A stretch of DNA of 64,000 bases from Sinohyriopsis cumingii. Its lineage: Eukaryota; Mollusca; Bivalvia; Unionida; Unionidae. A model generated the notes under the pieces. That model worked only from the letters and a program-made list of their open reading frames with translations, was not told the DNA's origin and ran no database searches. The position numbers and the translations under genes were made by a program. Shown in pieces: positions 24,385 to 36,129 of the stretch. The stretch covers positions 101,248,346 to 101,312,345 of the forward strand of contig CM068826.1 in the NCBI GenBank assembly GCA_028554795.2. Reading direction: 5' to 3'. Numbering within the stretch: the first letter of the stretch is position 1; every line of letters begins with the position of its first letter.

Positions 24385-26715
24385 GAACGAGGAAATAAAC
24401 TAGCAGTGCAATCCGACCTACTGCCTAGATATGCAGGTAGTATAGGATTTAATGGAGATAATAAGAAACTACAATAGTTTACAAGTTATGTTAACAAACT
24501 TGTTTTTCAATAGTAAATAATGTAGCTTAACGAATTGTGTCAGTATCATCAGGGAATCAACCTGATGTGTAATGCTTTGTAATGGACTACAGCCAGTTCT
24601 TGTCAACTTTTGCTTTTTTTTAGTGATGTCGTATTTGATCTGAAAATCATCCACAGGTTAACAAAAGATGCAACCCAAAATAAGTTGTCTTTGCAGTGAT
24701 GTGAAAATGTATCATTTAATTGAACAGGGGTACAATGTCGGTCTGGTGACAGTGAAAACCACATCAACAGGTTGATTTCTTACGTTTTGGAGCAACAATG
24801 ACCTTACCCACCCACCCCGGCCCACTCAAGATGCAACACTAACTGAACCCAATTAGTGTTAGCAGTGGTCAGTGGTACATCAACTGATAGGTAGTTGGAT
24901 TCAGGTCCATCAAAGATGCAGTAAAAACTCTCTTTATGCATGTCTGACTCAGAATGAAACTATAATCTCTGGTCATTCCTGTTCATTTTACTAAAAAGTC
25001 ACATGCATACCAATTTTCCCCTATATGGATGTTAATTTTTTTGTTGTGTTGTTGCATATTTTGTAGCCACTTAACCCAATTCATTGTATCTTATTGTGAA
25101 CCTGCCCTTTAAAAGATGTCCAACATAGCTATACAATAACAATATGTTTCAAAGTAAACACGATGTTTACTTCTAGATTTTACATCAATAACATGTCAAT
25201 AATACTAATAACATTAGCGAGATATTCACCTAGATATCATCCCAAGTCCATGCTCTGCCAGCAGTGATACAGAAAACCACACCTTTATTCCTATCATGCT
25301 TCTCATATCTTGTTGCTTGAAGAGTCTCTACCAATATCCACACCAGGCTGTCTTTTAAATCTATTGCATCTTAAATATTTGCCAAAACAATATGAATCTT
25401 TTTTTAATAAATAAAAGTTACCTTTTGACTGTAAAAGCAAAATTGTCAAGTGATCTCGCTTATACACATAACTGACAGAATGCTACATATCTCCTTAGAC
25501 AGGCACTAGGAATGTAATGTGAACAGCTTACGCAGGCGAGACCAGCATATATTGCACAAATATTGCAATTTAAGCTAATGAATCAGAGGACTGTCATTAA
25601 TACATACAGAAATAAAAACAATTTTTTGACTAGTGAGATTTCATGTCAGCAGCCCAATATTTACATTTTGACACGATTCTCCTCCTCTCATCATCCTTGC
25701 CTTGTAGGCCAAAATCAATTATTGCCCCTTAATTATGTGCGTGGGTGGGTGTGTGGGTGTGTGTGTGTGGGGGTAGGGGGTGTAATAAAAGAAAGCCAGA
25801 CTAACACGAAAAGCTTATTTTTCACCCTAATAGCATTTATAACTCAATGAAATACATCAGCATAAAAATCTATAAAAGAGTCAGTTAAGTTACCATAGTG
25901 TCCAATTTCATTTACAGGACCAATCACTAGTAAATCTGTACATAGTTCCTCATATTTAATTTCTGCAACATAAACCTCTGTTAAAGGCCAACTGCGTACA
26001 TGTACCTGAATGATCATTTAAATAACTGACAACTAATTTAATTAGCAGAACTGACTTAATTACTCTGGTAAGAAACAGTATATTTTAGCGCTGCTTACGA
26101 ACAACATATGAACCAAGCAATAATTGACATGCCTATATTATGAATATTGATTGACATAGCTTTATTATTACTACTGCCAATATCACTGTGCCCTCAAACA
26201 ATAAGCCGCATATTGATAATAGGGACTTGTTGCTGTTCTAACACTATCTAACAGCCTGAGAGGAATAGGGCAATTATGTGGATCAAGAAAACTGAGCTTG
26301 CTGGTAGGACTTGACAGAGATAGAGGTTACTGTGAAACATGGTACAGTGTTTGCTATGTATAGTAGATCAATTATTAGTAAATCCAAGAATTTCATCCCT
26401 GTAATACTGCTGCATTTTCAACACTCCCTTTGACAACTCGTATGTCAATTACCAAGTTATTGACTTGTTGGCTCTAAGCAAGATTTATATTACAAACTAT
26501 AAAGTGCTTACTTGAGTAATTTGACAGCATTTTGACACCCTCTGAATTACAGGTAAAAATATGACATTATTTTAAGAACAGATAATTTGATCAAATCTAT
26601 TAACTTTTCATCCAGTTTTAAATGACACAAAATACACACAGCTAACAAATTGTTGACAAAAAATGCAATGAAGAAGGCAGATAGATGGCATCCAGGTACC
26701 ATACATGCTCACCAT
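24385..26715. other. AT-rich non-coding stretch with one weak exon candidate
   Basis: No gene is assignable. A (GT)-rich tract lies at 25738-25772. A 46-codon minus-strand open stretch at about 25229-25366 reads like protein, but it has a poor acceptor and its stop coincides with the only nearby donor-like site, so it is not annotated as an exon. Confidence 0.35.
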
Positions 26716-26720
26716 GAAGT

Positions 26721-26888
26721 TCAGTCCAGATGCAAACTGCACAGACCCAATTGTGCCACTGCATAATGCATGATCTGGGTCTTTGCAGTTTGTTAGGAAC
26801 AATCAGTGGGGCAACCCTGGTAGGCACTAATCTGCCAGCATATTATGTGATTGCAGATTCAGGATCTATGTTGCTTGAAGATGGACTA
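26721..26888. mobile_element. Fold-back family P, first of an adjacent pair
   Basis: The left end cagtccagatgcaaac pairs with the right end gttgcttgaagatggact. Two hairpins lie inside: cagacccaattgtgcc / gatctgggtctttg, and ctaatctgcc / gcagattcagg. Only about 15 bp separate it from the next copy. Confidence 0.75.
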
Positions 26889-26902
26889 GCAAATCTACCG
26901 CA

Positions 26903-27105
26903 TATACTCATTTATAAGTCAAACTGCAAACAACAATGATCCTGATCTCCTGTTCCATAATGTGCCTATAGATCAGAGTCTATGCTGTTTGTTGTACTGA
27001 TTACTCCTAACAAACTACATAGACAAAGATCTGCCAGCACATTATGTGATGGTAGATATGGGTTTGTGCAGTTTGCAGTTGGACTTAATTTATAAGCAAG
27101 TAGGT
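26903..27105. mobile_element. Fold-back family P, best copy for its ends
   Basis: The left end actcatttataagtcaaac continues into tgcaaac. The right end gtttgcagttggacttaa continues into tttataagcaagtaggta and is its inverted complement over about 25-30 bp. Hairpin 1 (26939-26980) has arms gatcctgatc / gatcagagtc. Hairpin 2 (27019-27068) has arms agatctgcc / ggtagatat with loop agcacattatgtgat. The element is about 200 bp and non-coding. Confidence 0.8.
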
Positions 27106-27404
27106 ATAGACATTATGATAATTCTTTTCTTTTACTTCCTCTGCAGATTGAAAATGGTAAATGGTTGCTGAGTTTAGAGTACTGAAAATCATAAAATTTA
27201 TAAAGAGTAACTTTCTTGATAAAATAAGGGTTTAAAAAAAACAGTTCACCAAAATTCACATGCTTTAACTAGTAAATGTCATTTAATACACCTAAAGGCT
27301 TGAGATCAATTAAGTCATTCACAAAAAGAAGCAAGTAATATATTTGTTTAATGCTGAGAACAAAAAAAAATGAATGTATATCCTTTATATAGAGCATGTA
27401 GCAA

Positions 27405-27535
27405 CACGGGGAAAACCTTAGAAAACAAAATCAGCGCACAAGCACTTTTATTCAGCCAGGAATGAAATCAAAGCCAGCTTTTATGAAATATATTTATGGA
27501 AGCCAACACCCTAAACCTCTCAGCCACACTTTTAG
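27405..27535 (-). mobile_element. tRNA-derived SINE (family E)
   Basis: On the minus strand there is an A-box-like gtggctgagaggtttaggg and a B-box-like ggctttgatttcattcc. TGTAGCAA flanks the element (27397-27404 and 27536-27543), consistent with a short target-site duplication. The body is short and no other clear copy was seen. Confidence 0.5.
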
Positions 27536-27993
27536 TGTAGCAAGTAATTGGTACTGTAAATAATTTACCAAATTCCTTAAAAAAAAGATAGAAATGTAGT
27601 CTGATGACTGTGTGTGGTTGCAAGTAATAACAGCTGATCCTCTATAACTGTGTGTCTACAGCCAGATGTATATAATATTATGACCAAAAAATTTTAAACA
27701 TTTTGTTGACATGAACAAAGAAGTATACTTCTGTTTAACACTGAAGCATACAAATGCTTTGATGTCGGGGTAAAGCAAGTTTTCACACCTAAGAGCCAAA
27801 ATGAGAACACTAACCAAATATTTTCCCAGTCTGCTGGGAATATGACCCAAAACTGAAACAAGAATCAAAATCTGTTTCTTCCCCCCAACAAATTTATTTC
27901 AGAATTTTCATTGTTAAACCTTTTATTTTTTAGTCTAAAGTTTATATGGAATACCATAGATTACATTAAGATACATAATTTGCACAGAAGTTT

Positions 27994-28157
27994 GAGTCCA
28001 ACTGCAAACAACAATGATCCTAATCTGCCATAGCATAATGCTCCTGCAGATCAGGGTCTATGTTGCTTGTTATACTGATTACTCTTCACAAGTTGCACAG
28101 ACCCAAATCTGCCTGTGCATTATGTGATGGCAGATCTGGGTCTGTGCTGTTTGCAGA

Positions 28158-28160
<3 letters not shown>
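27994..28160. mobile_element. Fold-back family P, right end replaced by (AT)n
   Basis: It begins gagtccaactgcaaac. Hairpin 1 is gatcctaatctgcc...gcagatcagggtc. Hairpin 2 is cagacccaaatctgcc...ggcagatctgggtctg, with arms of 16 bp, one mismatch and a 15-nt loop. The right end stops at gtttgcagatgc, where an (AT)n tract begins. Confidence 0.8.

Positions 28161-28211
<51 letters not shown>
28161..28211. repeat. (AT)n microsatellite at a fold-back terminus
   Basis: About 51 bp of AT that starts inside the terminal inverted repeat of the adjoining family P copy. Confidence 0.95.
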
Positions 28212-28218
<7 letters not shown>

Positions 28219-28775
28219 TATTTGGAATATGAATGACAATTCTAAATTGTTATTAAATATAAACATATCAATTATTTATTTTTATTGTATATTTCATATA
28301 TTTACATTATTATGACAAAGCCAAAATAACATGGACTTGTTCCATTTTTAAGCCTCTGGTCCTTTCCTGTTGCCACTCAACTTGGAGGAAATGTGATACC
28401 AGTTCTGTCATTTTGTTTGTAACCGAACTCTGCTCTACCTGATTTGACATGTATTTGTGCAATTTAGTATGATCTATACTTACAATAAAGAAATGTTACC
28501 TTTATCAACCACATATTTCATTGGGGAAGGGCAGTACTTATTGATTTTGTCCAATTTTCTAAACAAAACTGGTTACATGCTGTTTGACAGAGACATTTTA
28601 AATGTAGTCATGGTTATGTTTATATGTACAATGTACCCTCTTACCCAGTTATTAAGAATAACAAAAACAAAAATCTAGAGTATGTGGTGAAGTGCAGTGG
28701 GGGTTGGGGAGGAGGTGTTTGCTTTCAAAACACTTTAAACACGTCATTGGCTTTATCATGCAGACAAAGTGGAAG

Positions 28776-28880
28776 CCAAGCCCCTATCACAACGATACAC
28801 AAAGGGAGCTGACCCAAGCTGGTCAGGATGGGTACTGAACCCACCACCCTTGGTTTTCAAGTCTTTTGTTCCATCACCTG
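28776..28880 (-). mobile_element. SINE-D fragment
   Basis: On the minus strand: a B-box-like gtgggttcagtacccatcc followed by tgaccagcttgggtcagct. This matches the 46.0-kb copy (ggttcgattcccatccagaccagcttgggtcgac). The tail is lost. Confidence 0.55.
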
Positions 28881-28949
28881 CATGTTTTAAATCCCTCGCT
28901 ATAATGTCAGAAGTGAATGTGGAAGCTGTACCATACTTTAAACTAACTT

Positions 28950-31850
28950 AATGTTTCTTGCACTTCTGATGAATTCAAACATAAACTGGAAGGGAGGAAG
29001 GACAGATAAATCTATAGTTGTAACACAGGGAAACACAAAATGTTGTGTGTGGACTATTAATCTGTAAGATTCTAAAGCCAATCACATTTTTAAATTTTTT
29101 AGCATTAAGTAAAAACTAATCATACAATACAAAATGTCAGTGCTGATATTTATGATTGGGATGATTCAGTCTTACTACTGAAAGAAGCGATGTTGTGATG
29201 CCTGTTCATGAAACCAGAAGCAAATCAAGAATAAATCACAAAGTTGTTAGCCGATATCAACAGCCACACAAACTAAATTCTAATTGCTTTTCTCATAAAA
29301 TACTTAACTGTAATGCAATTTTCCTTATGAAAGTATATCCAAGGCAAACAAGGGGTAGAGTTTTTCAAAATTGTGTGCCATTCTGATTGGCTGAAGAGTG
29401 ACAGTAGCTAAAGGCTAAAGTCGATTAACATGCAGTTAATTTTCTTTAACAAAACAAATATGGTTAATCACATGGTCATTTCTCTACGATTTTATTTTAA
29501 ACTTCAATTTTTTTTAAAAACAGCAATATAATTTACAAACAAAATAGCATGTAGCAATTCTGCAATCCTTTTAAAGACTTTTCTTGACAGCTGAATTTGT
29601 GGTTTTTTTTAATAAAAAGTATGCTATGGACTGATTTGAAACAGAACCAACTGCCTTAAATAAGATGCCTTGAAGCTACACTGTTTATTTCTCTTATTTT
29701 TATTTTAAAAAAATAAAAAGAGATTTCTAACATTTCAAGCATGTGTACATTCTTGTACCCATTTGGCAAAAACATTTTCACTTCACTTTTTATGAAGTTT
29801 AAATTAAAGATACTGTATTTGAGCGCTGAATCTTTAATTACATAAACTATTTCATGTACTGTGAGTGTTTGTCTACTTGTTTTTCTGAAACTTACTGTCT
29901 TACAACAGTATATGTCTACGGGTTTGTAATGGCACATAAAACAGAAATGTTTATCCATTGAAAATAAATGGAGGCTACAAAATTATGTACATTGCAAAAC
30001 ATTTTCAGTATAAAATATCAAAGCTTACAAAATTCTTCTAGCAATGAAAGAGTTCATTTTGAGCCCTGGAATCTGACAGCAGTGAGTTTGAGCTCATATG
30101 GCAATAATGTGTATTAAGCAGTCACCTAAAGACAAAGATGAATTACTTGGTTCCAACATTCCTTAAAAGGCACAGGTTAAAATGACGAAATTGGGTGGAT
30201 TGAAGTCATTAGTTAAAAATCAAGTTTTCTATAAAGAACCAACACTAAATTTTGAGGTCCCACTGCCACACTAAAGATGTAAACATTCTGAACTGATGGT
30301 AATCAGATCATGTATCATTATTTCAACTATTGCATTTTCTTTCAACCCCCAAAAACACACACACACACACAAACACACATCACAACTTAATTAATCTAAT
30401 ATGGCTTGATAAATGTGGAATGGAACAATAGTTTTAATTTTTGTCAGATCTGGGAAAGCACATAATAATTTTTTAGTGAATTTATAGGATGGCTTAAAAA
30501 AAAAACACTGATCTTCTTGTTATTCCCATTACAATTTTCTTTCTTGGAAAAAAAATCAGGGTTATATAACAATGTTTGTTCATCTCCTTAGCACTGCTTG
30601 ACTTGATAATAGTTAGGGCACAAGCTTAAGTGGGATACCAGATATATATCACAGGGTGGGGCAACAGAAAAGGTACCGGCAGAAAAATGTAGGATGCTTT
30701 TACCAAGTCACAAGTTAGCATTAATTAAAACATGGAATGATCAGACAAAAGAAAGCTGCCTTCATACCATAACACACTAAAACATTTAAGATTAGTTGTA
30801 GCCCAGTCAATAATTTCTAATTCTCCAAGATGAATGCTAAATTTTACATTCCAAGTGCTGCAAAAATGAAGATTAGTATTAAAAAATTTGGGCTACTAAT
30901 GTAAACTTGTGTTTTAGTCAGAACCTAGTTATATCACCAGTTAATATCTTTATCAAATTAATACATATATTCAGGTACATGGATTTCTTGCAATTTTTGT
31001 CTTATATCCCCCAGATTTTGACCCTGTACAAACCCCACCCACCCCCATACACTTTTTCTTCAGTAATGAACTTAAATATAAGCCAACAACTTTTCATTTG
31101 TGGATATCCATCCATGTCACTGTTGGAGCTAGCAATGGTCGCAGTCAAGAAAGGTGACACAAACTTGAAGTTGGCAGTGAATATCTATTTTAAAACAATA
31201 TACACTGTATCTGGCAATAAAGACATTCCAGGTATGTGGTCAAGTTATTAAGTGTTTGGTAATCATTACTATAACAAATTTTCCAGGTTAAAGTCACCCC
31301 TATGGTGAGGAAGATTTAATTTATTTTCAGTCTGAAATAATTATAAAAGAGACTAAATTTATGCAGATACCGAGAGTACAGTCAAGTTAAATGGGACCAA
31401 GACCTGGAATGGAAAATTCCATGGTGCATCTCATTTCAGGTTAATCAGATATTAAAAACTGCTGTTTTCCTGCCTGATTTGAGCACTTGGTAAAACTCGT
31501 TGCAATAATTCAAGTCTCCACTGAAAATATATGAAAGCACTGTGTATACCACAAAGGTGATGTACCAAAATAAACTGTTACTTAGGCAAGATTATCTGAT
31601 TTTTATAGCACTGTTAATGCATTATGTAGTACTATTTTCCTTTGTCCCTCAGAAATGTTTTGTGTCCACCAGATGTGGAGTGTGGAAGACAAAAATGTCC
31701 TCTTCACTTTGGGATTCTATCTGCAACATTGATTTCAGGTGCAGAGTACCTTGATTTGTGATCTCCACATTATCACCATGATACTGGAATTGATAGGTGT
31801 GTTGGATCGATTGGTTGAGTCCTTGTAATTTTATGACACAGCAACACTTT
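28950..31850. other. AT-rich, very CpG-poor non-coding stretch
   Basis: Two CpGs in 30,001-31,020 by eye. The 100-codon minus-strand frame at 29656-29958 is AT-biased and matches nothing I know; I treat it as chance. A short (CA)n lies at 30357-30370. Confidence 0.4.
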
Positions 31851-31854
31851 GAAG

Positions 31855-32000
31855 GTTATACTATGCCAGGGCAAGTAGATTCAAGTACTTGCCCAAGGAC
31901 ATTTGATGGTTGCCCATCCAGTTTGATCTTATGGTGGGAAATGAACTGGCACTGTTCTGGTCAGAAGTGTAATACCTTGACCACTGACCTACAGTGGCTT
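31855..32000 (-). mobile_element. tRNA-derived SINE (family F)
   Basis: On the minus strand: gtaggtcagtggtcaagg (A-box region), ccagttcatttccc (worn B-box), then tgtccttgggcaagtac. That last word is a common post-tRNA motif in invertebrate SINEs. Limits approximate. Confidence 0.5.
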
Positions 32001-32009
32001 CCTGATGGA

Positions 32010-32920
32010 TGGGTGCAGAATGGAGCTTTGATTGACAAGCTATAGTATGTGTAAACATATAGGACATATTTTACATCTGGAGGTAAAGTATCAGTCTTGA
32101 CCTTTTATGAAATTATTAAGTTTAAGACTGCATTTTGATGTTAATGATCAAGTGTCTAATTAATATTCTTAATATGCAACTGATACCCTTGGTTGGTTTT
32201 AACTTTAATTTAAAAACTGGGATGTGCTTAACAAAAACATTAAGTCATTGACCACAATAAGCTGAAGCAGTCCTTTGTCATGGGATCAAGAAAAAAAGGC
32301 CTGATTTCATCATGCACAAAAACCCCACCTTTAATGTTAATTATCAAACATATTTCACTTATAAAAGGTTAAGTAAAACATACAAATGTTGAAGGCATGT
32401 TAAAGGTAATATTTGTAGTATTATAAACTTGACATTCAATGAGAAGGAAAAAATCTCTTATTAAATACTGCAATGATTCTTATTAGCTTGCAAAAAATAC
32501 TCTATCAGTGAAAAATAAAACTTACTGAAAAATTTTTAAACTCTTCAAATATTTTTATATCCTTTTGATCCATAAAACAAACAGCATGATAAAAATTAAG
32601 TTTCAAAAAAAATTTGGGCCTAAAAAGTTAAGTTTATATATTTGTTAACTGTTTTAATACTTTAGCATGAAAGTATGCTTGTGATTTTATATTTTAAAGG
32701 TCATAAGCTGACTAATGTCTATATTTGTTTTCTATAAAGTTTATGTACAATAGCTTGGTTTCATACTTGAATAAAAAGTTCAAGCCAATAAGTTAAGTTG
32801 CAAGGCAGAAAATAATATATTTTACTCTAAGTAAAATTCATTAAATTAAATACACTTTGCAAACTTTTCATCAGAGTCATATCAACAGTGTTACAAAAAA
32901 TTGCAAAGTTAATCCCGCAT
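32010..32920. other. AT-rich non-coding stretch before the CpG step
   Basis: No supported feature. CpG is almost absent until about 32.92 kb, where it rises sharply. Confidence 0.45.
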
Positions 32921-33280
32921 AATCTGTTGTGTAGAATCGACTCATCATATCATTAGTACCATTGTCGAGATATTATCAGGAAGTGGCCTGTTACCTTTTT
33001 TTCCTTTCCCCAATATATACATGTAGTGGTTGGTCTCTACAAGGGTCAATCCCTGTGTCCTTTTGTCGTCGGGCTCTGTGGAGTTTATTTTAAAATCACC
33101 TCAATAGATTTTCTCGCCAATCGGTCTATTGTTGTCACGTCTGGGTGATTTTCAATTGACCTAGCGAGCGTAACGGTTCGACCATTTTCATTCTACATGT
33201 GTGTTATTTACACACTGGATACAAGCTTTAACCTAATATATACTGTAATATGTTGTAATAAAGCATTATCGCCGAATAAC

Positions 33281-33303
33281 ACACACACACACACACACAC
33301 ACA
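33281..33303. repeat. (CA)n microsatellite
   Basis: Short CA tract inside the CpG-rich segment. Confidence 0.9.
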
Positions 33304-33738
33304 CTGCGCATAAACCTAACACTGTATCTAAATATGCTACACACAACACTATCGTGTAAACAAATATTTGTGAATGACAAGTGAAATTAGCCAAGTAAAC
33401 AGCCTCCTATTTCGGAAGTCATCGGATGTTATGCTGCGGTCAGTGAGTGATCATTTCCCGTGCGTCGAAAGCGAGGGAAACTTAACTTTATATAGCAACT
33501 CCAAGTTGCTACCGAGATGTAAACAATAAAAAGATGTGCTACTGTGGCTGTTTTCTACTCAAGGAAAATAAACATTTGCGACAGTAGCACTGATTGGTTT
33601 GAGATTTATCGCCTGTGTCTGACAGTAACAAACTCAGCGTGACACCTAATAACTTCGATAATGTAGACAGTAATGTTATCCACTATCAACAGTTGCATAC
33701 TGTCTGTGTCCATCACTCAGTGATATAAATTGACTTAC

Positions 33739-33900
33739 CCTTATTGTGTTTGTCATGACGTCTTCATAAACAGCACTTCTGATTAACAACGGATGTCGAC
33801 TTTCAAGAAATATTGTTGATTTTTCACAGCTATGAGCGAACAAAGCCCGGCGTGCCTCTCTCGACAATTTACGCTATGCTCGGTAAATCGCTCAATTCAG
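33739..33900 (-). other. Candidate first exon
   Basis: A strong splice donor on the minus strand (AGG|GTAAGT) puts the exon's last base at 33739. Upstream on that strand the DNA is CpG-rich (gcacgccggg, acatccgttg). A frame reading MTNTIR runs up to the donor. The same open frame extends about 40 codons upstream, but translation of this exon is uncertain and it may be 5' UTR. The 5' limit given is approximate. There is no recognisable protein domain. Confidence 0.3.
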
Positions 33901-34109
33901 CACTTCATACAATAGCCAAGCTCCGCCGTCTCATGAATATGCATAGTTTACAGCGGCCCCGGTGCGAGCACACATAATAGCTCTATACACAGTTTGTGTT
34001 GAAACCAAATGGCCCATTCGTGCAAGTGCGAGCTATTTTTAGCCACGGACTGTGAATGGGACGAATAGCGAAATCATTGTTACAGGTACGCAAAGACCAT
34101 CACGTTTGA

Positions 34110-34848
34110 GCCATGTTTACCTATACTGATATAAAATAAAAAGGTTAAACAGACAAGTTACATATAATCTACATATATACATTGTATCCCACAGCTAAAA
34201 GACCCGAGATTGTCAGTGCTTGCACAATATAGATATAAACTGCATTATCAAAAAAATTTTTAAACAGATTTAAATAAAAAAAGAAGAAAAATTTGCGAAG
34301 TAATTACCGGAAGGAAGCGAGCGCAATTTTATTTACTCTTTATGACACTTTTTGTTCTTTGATCTCAGGGTAATCATTATTTTTCAGCTAATTTCAAAGA
34401 CAATATTACCTTTTCCACAAATTAGGAAATTTGTTGGGGTTGGGGGTTGGGGGGATTGCTGTGCATTTTTAATCACAAAATCCCCTCCGTCTAAAATTAA
34501 ATGGCCAGCACCTTATTTCAATTTAAAGATTAGTTGTTTTTCTAAATTTAAAAAACGGGCTTACTAAAAGTATTGCCCAATATATTTATTTTTAAGGTAT
34601 TTTTAATACCTAATTCTTATAAAAGAAGAGATTTTACAAACTCTGATATATAGTATTAAAAAAACTAAATCCAATTGATGAAAAAATAATACATATTCAC
34701 AATGCATTTGAAGAAACAACAGATATTTAAAATTCGAATTATGTTAGGGAAAAATAAGATTCTTTCCTGTAAAAGATTCAAGGATAGGGAAGAGAAATAT
34801 TAAAAAGTGACACTAATTTTAAAAGAAACTTATGAACGCTTAATTTTC

Positions 34849-34919
<71 letters not shown>

Positions 34920-36100
34920 GCAAACATTGATTAGAAAAATCGTTCGCTACAGTAATTTCATGAACTCATGTGTATAGTCTTTGTGACATTTTCAACCACT
35001 CACAACTGTCACCTAAATCAAGAACAAACGGGCAGGATATTTAAATGTAAACAATATTTACAGCGATAGCAAGACAAGGCTTACTCTGAATTTCCTCGTT
35101 TATAAGCAAATGCATTTTTATAAAAAAAAAAACTGTCAGGACAACCTAAAATAAATTTACAAAATAAAACTTTCACCTATGAAAAACGAAATTGGGCAAA
35201 ATCTTTTTCTTATCAGGTATTAACACTTTGTTTACAATAAAATCAGATATTGTGTATTACGATTACGCTTATTGAAGGTAGGCTTACTATATCAGTAACC
35301 AACTTGAAACAATGGTGTGTATACCGATATTTCATCCGTAATTAGTGCTGAAAGATGGCGGTACCAAATTTAAAAATAAAAAAAAAGAATTTACACGTAA
35401 AATACAGCACATAGTTCAAAACGAGAATATATTTTAATGTCTAAGCTCTTTTTTATGTCAAATAAACAAAACTTGTCCAACTTGTGAAAAAGAATTTGGA
35501 AGCAAAGTTTACGCGCGTGTAACTTTAACGTATTTCTGGACCTGGATAGCACACGATACCCAGCGAATGTATCAAGTTTTCAAAATGTTTGCAGGTTGCA
35601 GACATACTTTTTCAGTCATAAGCGGACGTTACATTAGCCGTTTCATTAAAAACAAAACCTACATTCCTCAAGTTACTCTCTCTTCCGAATGATGGCGTTC
35701 CCTGAATAGAAAAGTGTTCTTCAAGTTATCAGAAAGAGCTTTATGAAAAATAATTTGGAAATAAATGATCACAATATCTGCGATTGGTGGAACTAAATAC
35801 CTGCAATCAGCATCAAACTACCCGCTAATGAACGGCAATCACATATTATTCTTTTGTCTCGCCTGCGAATGCTTAATTAAGCAACTGGATGGTCGCATTT
35901 ATTTCAGCATGCATAGAATCGATCATATTTTTTTAAATATTTTTTTTATTGACAGCATTTTGTTTATATTTGAACATCACCTCCTACAATAGTATAGTTT
36001 TTATCCTCATAAGCTCTAATTGCCGTCAAAAATTTCCTAGAATTGAAGATAAGACAATTTCGTTCCATTAACTGCTGAGGGTTGAAAGCATATTCGATAT
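34110..36100. other. CpG-normal non-coding stretch
   Basis: No gene recognised. An (AT)n(AC)n microsatellite sits at 34851-34919. AAGATGGCGG, a YY1-like word, is at about 35353. About 28 CpGs occur in 35.04-35.94 kb by eye. Confidence 0.4.
34851..34919. repeat. (AT)n(AC)n microsatellite
   Basis: About 58 bp of AT passing into AC repeats. Confidence 0.96.
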
Positions 36101-36129
36101 TCTTCAATAATCATATAATTTTTAGCTTA

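Larger units (their letters stand above)
32920..34110 (-). promoter_or_regulatory. Putative promoter / 5' gene boundary (minus strand)
   Basis: CpG jumps to about 30-35 per kb. On the minus strand there is a CCAAT box (aaaccaatca, 33591-33600) and a TATA box (TATATAAA, 33487-33494) about 100 bp downstream. Upstream of these lie an octamer/POU-like word in CTCATGAATATGCATAG (33930-33946, + strand reading) and a MEF2-like CTATTTTTAG (34033-34042). The module fits a promoter firing leftwards into CpG-depleted DNA. The TATA-based start (about 33.46 kb) and the candidate exon ending at 33739 would need two different starts. Individual motifs can occur by chance; the combination with the CpG step is the argument. 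Confidence 0.35.

Noticed and set aside
29656..29958. 100-codon minus-strand reading frame
   Set aside because: Lys/Ile/Phe-rich in a very AT-rich region, no motif, and such lengths are expected by chance over 64 kb.
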